Below, one piece after another: positions 59,103-64,000 of a stretch of 64,000 bases of DNA. The number at the start of each line of letters is the position of its first letter. The stretch's first letter is position 1. The notes below the pieces were generated by a model that saw only the letters and a program-made list of their open reading frames with translations, ran no database searches and was not told the DNA's origin. The position numbers and the translations under genes are program-made. This stretch comes from Echinarachnius parma. Its lineage: Eukaryota; Echinodermata; Echinoidea; Clypeasteroida; Echinarachniidae. The DNA lies in contig JBAMJV010004340.1 in assembly GCA_037951105.1 (NCBI GenBank), positions 60,983 to 124,982 of the forward strand, written 5' to 3'.

Positions 59103-60954
59103 TAGGTCCTTTAAATTAATGTCGTGCCGAAGTCATTAATCCGACATGAATAAGAGATCTCAAATATGACGTCGGGTTAATATCGCGCCGATGTTTTAAC
59201 TGGTATCAAATTAAGAGGTCGGTCAAAGATTGAAAACTTGGGTGTTGGGCTTATGTTATGACAGCTCAAATATAACGTTGGGTCAATGTTGTACCGATGT
59301 CGGTATTGGCGACCATTTGCCGACTTGTTTCATGGTTTCAACTCTGACATCGGCAGGATATCGGGATGACGTCATAATTGAGATGTCATATTGAGGTCCA
59401 ATTAATAACATTGGCCCGACATTAATTAGTTTCATCAAATTGCATTTTTCTTGAATTGTTTCACTTTAGAATCAATATGAAGTCCATCAAAGTGAAATGT
59501 ATGGTTCAGATACTGAGGTCCAATTAATAACATTTGCCCGACATTACTTTCACAACCATGTACCGACCTCTTAAATTGCTACCAGATCCAACATCAGCAC
59601 AATATCGGACTGACGTCGTAGTAGAGATGTCATATTTAAGTAGGAGTAATGACATCAGCCCGACATCTATTTCACAACCATTTACCGACATCTTTAATTG
59701 CTACCAGCATATTTTGGAACCCTTTTCATTGTAAGTTCTGCACGCATGACTGAACATCAGAGAATATGAGAATAGTGGTTTTGTTTGGCATATCCTAACA
59801 AACACCTATGATTATCATAAATTATTGTTGAAATGCCTATTTTTCTTGAATTGTTTCACTTTAGAATCAATATGAAGTCCATCAAAGTGAAATTTATGGT
59901 TTAGATACTTTTTTATTCCCTTCTGAAAAGAAAATCACCTTGAAAATTTAAAATGGCAAGCGTATATGCAAGGTTAAACTGGTTGCTAGGGGAAATTATG
60001 CTGCTAGGCAACACAATTTCATTATTATTTACTCACAAATTATGTCAGACTGTTCGGAGTTATTTTTTAATTTCATTATTAGGGTTTAAATCATTGGAAA
60101 CATACATTTACTTTTTTTAAATATTAAATAATTGCTAAGTAACTAATTTGTTCTTAATATCAGTTGTATTTCATGTGAAAAGTGGCATGTGTCATATAAT
60201 TGGCGTTGCCATGGTTACAAGCAACTATTTTAATGGGGGGTTAGCATATATCGGGAGCTTGGTTCATGACCTTTCCTTTGATAACAAATTTTCCATGCCC
60301 GTCCGTAGGTGCAGCCAAATCCTAAATTAAGGCTCGTTCTGGACTTGGCTCATGGACTATAAGGGGTAATGAGAGTTAGCTTGAATTACATACTCATGAT
60401 GTATGAAGTAAGGATTTTGTCATTGACCTTGAGGTGAACCTTAAGTGACTATGTCACTCATTAACTTTAAGAGTTTAAAACTGATATCATACTCTCCATT
60501 CACATGGTGGATTTTAACTCTGGAGGCCATGTGCGTGTGTTCCTCCATTACAAATGTGTCATAGTATAGCTCAGAAAACCGACTACAGAGAAATAACTAG
60601 CCAGAAATCCACTAAAGTTCTAATTTGTGACTGTAGTATACAATTAGGGGTTAATTAGCGGTGATCCTTGGGACCTTAAAATGGTACCCTCATCTTAAAA
60701 CATGTTCTAACAGAAATACAGTCCTTAAATGTCTGAGTATATGAACAATCACGATTATTGCTCATGTAAGTTCTGAGAAATGTGATTTAGGAGTATGGAG
60801 TATCAGAAATAGCACTACAGCATTTCTTGGTAGCTGGGTTCATAACCTATCCGCTGATACCAAAATTTCCGTGCCCGTCTGGGGGTGCTACGGATTTCAT
60901 TTTTTCTGGCCTCGGCTCATGAGCACAGGTATCGGCATGGTAGTGCAGGTGGTG
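59103..60954. mobile_element. Foldback-like element copy B, left arm and core, right arm lost
   Basis: It starts TAGGTCCTTTAAATTAATGT, then the arm words ATCGCGCCGATGTT and GACATCGGCAGGATATCG. The core runs in the same order as copy A without the three MITEs and without LINE A. The match to copy A ends at GTAGTGCAGGTGGTG (60,954), just where the right arm should begin. It has small deletions relative to copy A. Confidence 0.78.
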
Positions 60955-61264
60955 AAAAGTAATCAATCCCCACGTGATCGGTATTAGCCAATCACGTTAC
61001 TGAATTTACCGGAGCCGTTTTATAATATGGTTTACGCACTTGGGTACGTGTACAATGATAAAGAAGTACATAAAGACATTGCGCGGACTGAGCGCGCGTT
61101 AACATGATAATACGCGAGAAGTCTGAAGCTAACCACAACTATTTCTTTTCACACTTCATCATCACGTTTAAATAGGCATCATAGGTAATTATAGAATGGG
61201 TTGATACATCCCTGCAATCTGATTGGTTGAGAGCAAAATTTGTGCAGACAATTAATTGTACTGG

Positions 61265-61441
61265 ATGCATGAAAAGTCATGCGTCCGGTAAAAATGTCAT
61301 GCGTCCGGTAAAAATTTCATGCGTCCGGTAACAAATGTCATGCGTCCGGTAAAAAAATCATGCGTCCGGTAAAAAATTTCATTCGTCCGGTAAAAAATTT
61401 CATGCCTCCGGTAAAATTATTTCATGCATCCGGTAATTTTT
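61265..61441. repeat. Short tandem repeat CATGCGTCCGGTAAAAA, eight copies
   Basis: Units of 18-22 bp with a constant CATGCGTCCGGTA and a variable A/T tail. The last three copies have single-base changes. Non-coding. Confidence 0.93.
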
Positions 61442-61492
61442 CTAATTTTTAATTTTTTGACTTTTTTGGGGGCGTAACAATGCCCATTCTAT

Positions 61493-61662
61493 AAAACAGA
61501 TGATGCGCAAGTTTATTTCGTGGGTCGGTGGAATTGTTTGCACGCGGTAACTATGGAAACTAGTCTAAACCCACTCGGCTTCGCCTCGTGGGTTTAACAG
61601 TTCCATAGTTACCTTGTGCAAACAATTCCTACCGACCCACTCATACCTGCGCATCATTTGTA
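61493..61662. mobile_element. Snapback MITE next to D1
   Basis: The left arm (CAGATGATGCGCA ... GTGGGTCGGTGGAATTGTTT ... GCGGTAACTATGGAA) pairs with the right arm (TTCCATAGTTACC ... AAACAATTCCTACCGACCCA ... TGCGCATCATTTG). The centre is a smaller stem, ACCCACTCGG/CTCGTGGGTT. The right end lies about 30 bp from the D1 splice donor. Confidence 0.82.
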
Positions 61663-61692
61663 TACTGCCAAATAAGGGTTGTCAATGTTTAC

Positions 61693-62001
61693 CTGTATAA
61701 ATACATCTGACACCAGCATCTTTATAGTGTAAGCAGTTTTGGACATAGAGACCAGGGTGAGTGCAATTTAAGATGGTCGATTCAGACCCAGTACAACCAA
61801 CATTATCCAGTAAAATGTCTCCGGTGCCTTGGCCAAATGCTGCATAAGTCGGTGCGGTCTCGGCAGCTGGGAAACCAAGACTTCTGCAGACAACGGTCGC
61901 ATCCTGGATACCCCAGTAGTCATGACAGACAGTTCCCCAAGCTCCGTTATAGAACACCTCTACTCGGCCTTCATAACTTCTTGAACCACCTTCGAGACGA
62001 A
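61693..62001 (-). CDS. SRCR domain exon D1
   Basis: 309 bp, 103 residues. It opens with VRLEGG and keeps the family blocks EGRVEVFYNGAWGTVC, VVCRSLGFPAAE, GTGDILLD and DAGVRC. Six cysteines are present. The usual WDIQDA motif reads WGIQDA, a change at a normally acidic position. An NCT glycosylation sequon lies near the fourth cysteine. The acceptor is AG before TTCGTC and the donor is GTAAAC. This is the most upstream SRCR exon in the window, separated from D2 by 25.5 kb of repeats. It may belong to the same gene through a long intron or to a separate upstream gene. A snapback MITE ends about 30 bp beyond its donor. Confidence 0.88.
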
Positions 62002-62057
62002 CTGCAAAAACATAATAAAACAGAAATGGTACGGTAGGACACATATGAACCGATCAT

Positions 62058-62235
62058 GGTGGCTAATAGCGATTAGAGTATCCGCCTCATGCACGGGAGG
62101 ACTTGGCTTCGGACTCAGACCGGGTCATTCCAAAGATTTTGTTTTGTATGGTACCTTCGGCCCTATAGCCAGGTGCTTGGCATTAGTAACATGGAGAAGA
62201 GAAGTTAATCACAGGAGTAAACAGACTCTTGACTT
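62058..62235 (+). mobile_element. Probable tRNA-derived SINE
   Basis: The head GGTGGCTAATAGCGATTAGA, then GTATCCGCCTC, CACGGGAGGAC and TTCGGACTCAGACCGGGTC, has the layout of a tRNA-like promoter with weak A and B boxes. The body follows with TACCTTCGGCCC and GGTGCTTGGCATTAGTAA. The tail is not clear. It could also be a worn tRNA pseudogene, but the body argues for a SINE. Confidence 0.5.
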
Positions 62236-62289
62236 GACTCTTCAATGGTGCTTATAGAGATAACTTCAGTGTATACTAATTCCATCCTC

Positions 62290-62557
62290 AGTGCCGGATC
62301 AGGGGGTTTAAACCACCACCCCCCCCCCCCTCCCCCACCCCCACCCCTTGGGCTGCCAAGTGAAAATGTGATGTGCATAGAAAAACACTGCGCTGCTTTT
62401 TATGGTCTCCATTGTGTAAGTAGATGCCAGTAAAATATCACTTACGGGGTTCAAAATAGCACCAACAAAATCGCCAAGAGGGGGGACATCATACCCCCCC
62501 CCCCCTCTAGGACTCTCCCCCCACTCGCCGCTACGTGGCTCGGACTTCGCCGCTGGG

Positions 62558-62588
<31 letters not shown>

Positions 62589-62617
62589 ACCTTAGCAAAA
62601 AGCTAGATCCGCCCCTG
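62290..62617. mobile_element. hAT-like MITE rich in C-runs
   Basis: The left end CAGTGCCGGATCAGGGG and the inverted right end CAGGGGCGGATCTAGC share the hAT-like start. ATCCT lies directly outside both ends (62,285-62,289 and 62,618-62,622), a possible 5-bp duplication rather than the usual 8. The interior words TTGGGCTGCCAAGTGAAAAT also occur at 45.79 kb. Confidence 0.65.
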
Positions 62618-63032
62618 ATCCTGAACCATGGGCTGTTCGGGCTGTTTGTATGAATATTAATTTACCAAAAAACATAAAACAACACAAAGCCCCCATAAAC
62701 AAGTTTTCATATTTGTTTAATTAAGAGGTTTTTTACCATTCTGATTTGCTAGAAATATTTCCACAGCTTATCATGAACATTTTTGTTTTCAAATCAGATA
62801 ATAATTATGTTCATCACTTCATGGTTGAATTAGCATTGGTTGAAGACAAAAATACCCATAATATTTCAAAGTAACAATAACTTGCGTATTTATGTGCATG
62901 CGGTTGTGAAACGGTACATATTGTGGTTGAGTGGATTTGTTATATGCTTTGTTGTTAAATTCCATACAACCCGTTTTGTAAATAACACGTGTGGTTGGTT
63001 GCATTCAAAAGTGATGCGTGGTTTATAAATGT

Positions 63033-63330
63033 ATGTGGGTGTGATCTGATATGTCTAGAAAGTAATGTGTGAAATTTCAAATTGAATATTATTTGGCCGA
63101 GAAATGAGCGAAAATGAAAAGTGATATTCACTTACTCATTGCACTTACTTTGTACATGGCTGAAAATGTCCCGAACACTTCAATCGTAAATATCTTTTGA
63201 ACGAAAAATTTGAAATACCGAAACCTGTCCCATGTTTTTATTGTCAATACGAATAAAACAAGGTATGATGGAATCGCTAGAGTTCCAATTGGTGTGTGAG
63301 GATTTGGACAATGCTACTAAGTCCCTTTAA
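63033..63330. mobile_element. 5'-truncated MITE of the GGGATCTAGT family
   Basis: Interior words (TGGCCGAGAAATGAGCGAAA, ACCTGTCCCATG) and the right end GACAATGCTACTAAGTCC followed by CTTTAA match the full copies. The left end is missing. Confidence 0.8.
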
Positions 63331-64000
63331 TTTGAGGTCAATCAACCATGAAGTTATAGTTACCTTGCATTTTTAAACGTAGTTTTCCTACTTACATTTA
63401 AAAAACTTTGCAAGACGAAATCTTGAAATAATTCTTAGTTATGGTATTACGAGGTGTGTTTTTTTAGTTTTTTTTTTTAGGGGGGCTTACTTTTTGTGTG
63501 TCCACCAAGACAATTACTTCCAAAACAATTACCCCCAAGACTATTACCCCCAGAAAATGACCCCAATTCAAGAAAAGGTGATCTGGTCAACAAGTCATAG
63601 CTCTTCGCACTAATCGGCTAGATTTCGAACCTCGGCTGTGTCCCTCGGATGGTGATGATAAAGGGCGGCCCCAGACGTAAATTTCGGTTGATGCGTCTGT
63701 AAAACCAACTACTTAGTAACCAATTACTCCGCCCACCCCCCCCCCCCCCCCCCAAACAACTACTTCCGGCCGGTGATCCCCGGACAATTACCCCAGTGAG
63801 GAGAACCCCCTCCCCGCCCCCGAATATGTACCATTCGGATGATTGTTATGTGATTATGATAACTGCCTTGCCTTTGGTCATAAAACCTCGCTAGCTTAAT
63901 AGTTTAATGCTAAATCTGTTTTGGATGACGTGGCTTAGATTAAAACGTGTGGTTTGCGGTAGGACAATGCGAACGAGGAAGATTGGAAAGTCCAAAAAAG
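63331..64000. other. No recognisable gene
   Basis: Several ACAATTACCCC and ACTATTACCCCC words near 63,510-63,560 and 63,720-63,800 suggest a worn short repeat with a C-run at 63,738. No coding sequence. Confidence 0.45.

Noticed and set aside
62058-62130. Functional tRNA gene
   Set aside because: The A and B boxes are weak, no convincing acceptor stem forms, and a SINE-like body follows.

Overview
The window is nuclear DNA from an animal. Nothing in it looks bacterial or viral. Coding sequence is cut into short exons with GT..AG borders, the DNA is AT-rich, and repeats fill most of it. The only host gene I can support is a large scavenger receptor cysteine-rich (SRCR) receptor. Multi-SRCR receptor families, together with CR1/L2-like, Tx1-like and I-group LINEs, hAT and Harbinger-like elements and many small MITEs, suggest a marine invertebrate deuterostome, most likely an echinoderm, less likely an amphioxus or hemichordate. 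That placement is an inference; the species cannot be read from the sequence.

Host gene (minus strand, 62.0 to 13.8 kb). Fourteen SRCR exons run from D1 (61,693-62,001) to D14 (15,222-15,548). They are followed by a transmembrane exon (14,741-14,831) and a last exon encoding a tyrosine-rich cytoplasmic tail (13,782-14,166). Every SRCR exon encodes one complete domain and is bounded by phase-1 introns, so domains can be added or lost without changing frame. No signal-peptide exon or promoter is visible, so the 5' end lies above 62 kb or is unrecognised. D1 is separated from D2 by 25.5 kb of repeats. Two domains are damaged: D4 has a 1-nt deletion, and D9 is split by a hAT-like element flanked by an 8-bp target-site duplication. 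A decayed second copy of the tail exon lies downstream at 11.86-12.14 kb.

Flank (0-11.8 kb). This holds a five-copy tandem repeat of about 115 bp, a 131-bp exact direct repeat, a dead Tx1/L1-like reverse transcriptase on the plus strand interrupted by a MITE, diverged MITE copies, and a cluster of small AAACGCAA hairpins. I see no host gene here.

Introns of the receptor (14-36 kb). These contain many small elements with terminal inverted repeats: TA- or TTAA-flanked MITEs, two Harbinger-like elements with 3-bp duplications, one element with arms of about 260 bp, and snapback elements. Several end only 10-30 bp from SRCR splice donors.

Repeat block (36-61.6 kb). This is a nest. A foldback-like element whose arms are built of short tandem subrepeats (41.3-51.8 kb) carries three MITEs and a 6-kb CR1/L2-like LINE. 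That LINE itself carries a MITE and an inverted pair of 16-bp arrays. A second, shorter copy of the foldback element (59.1-60.95 kb) preserves the empty sites. Between them sits a nearly intact I-group LINE (51.9-58.0 kb) with gag-like ORF1 and an endonuclease-RT-RNase H ORF2 broken by one in-frame TGA. A 60-bp palindrome-rich minisatellite lies at 39.9-40.9 kb.
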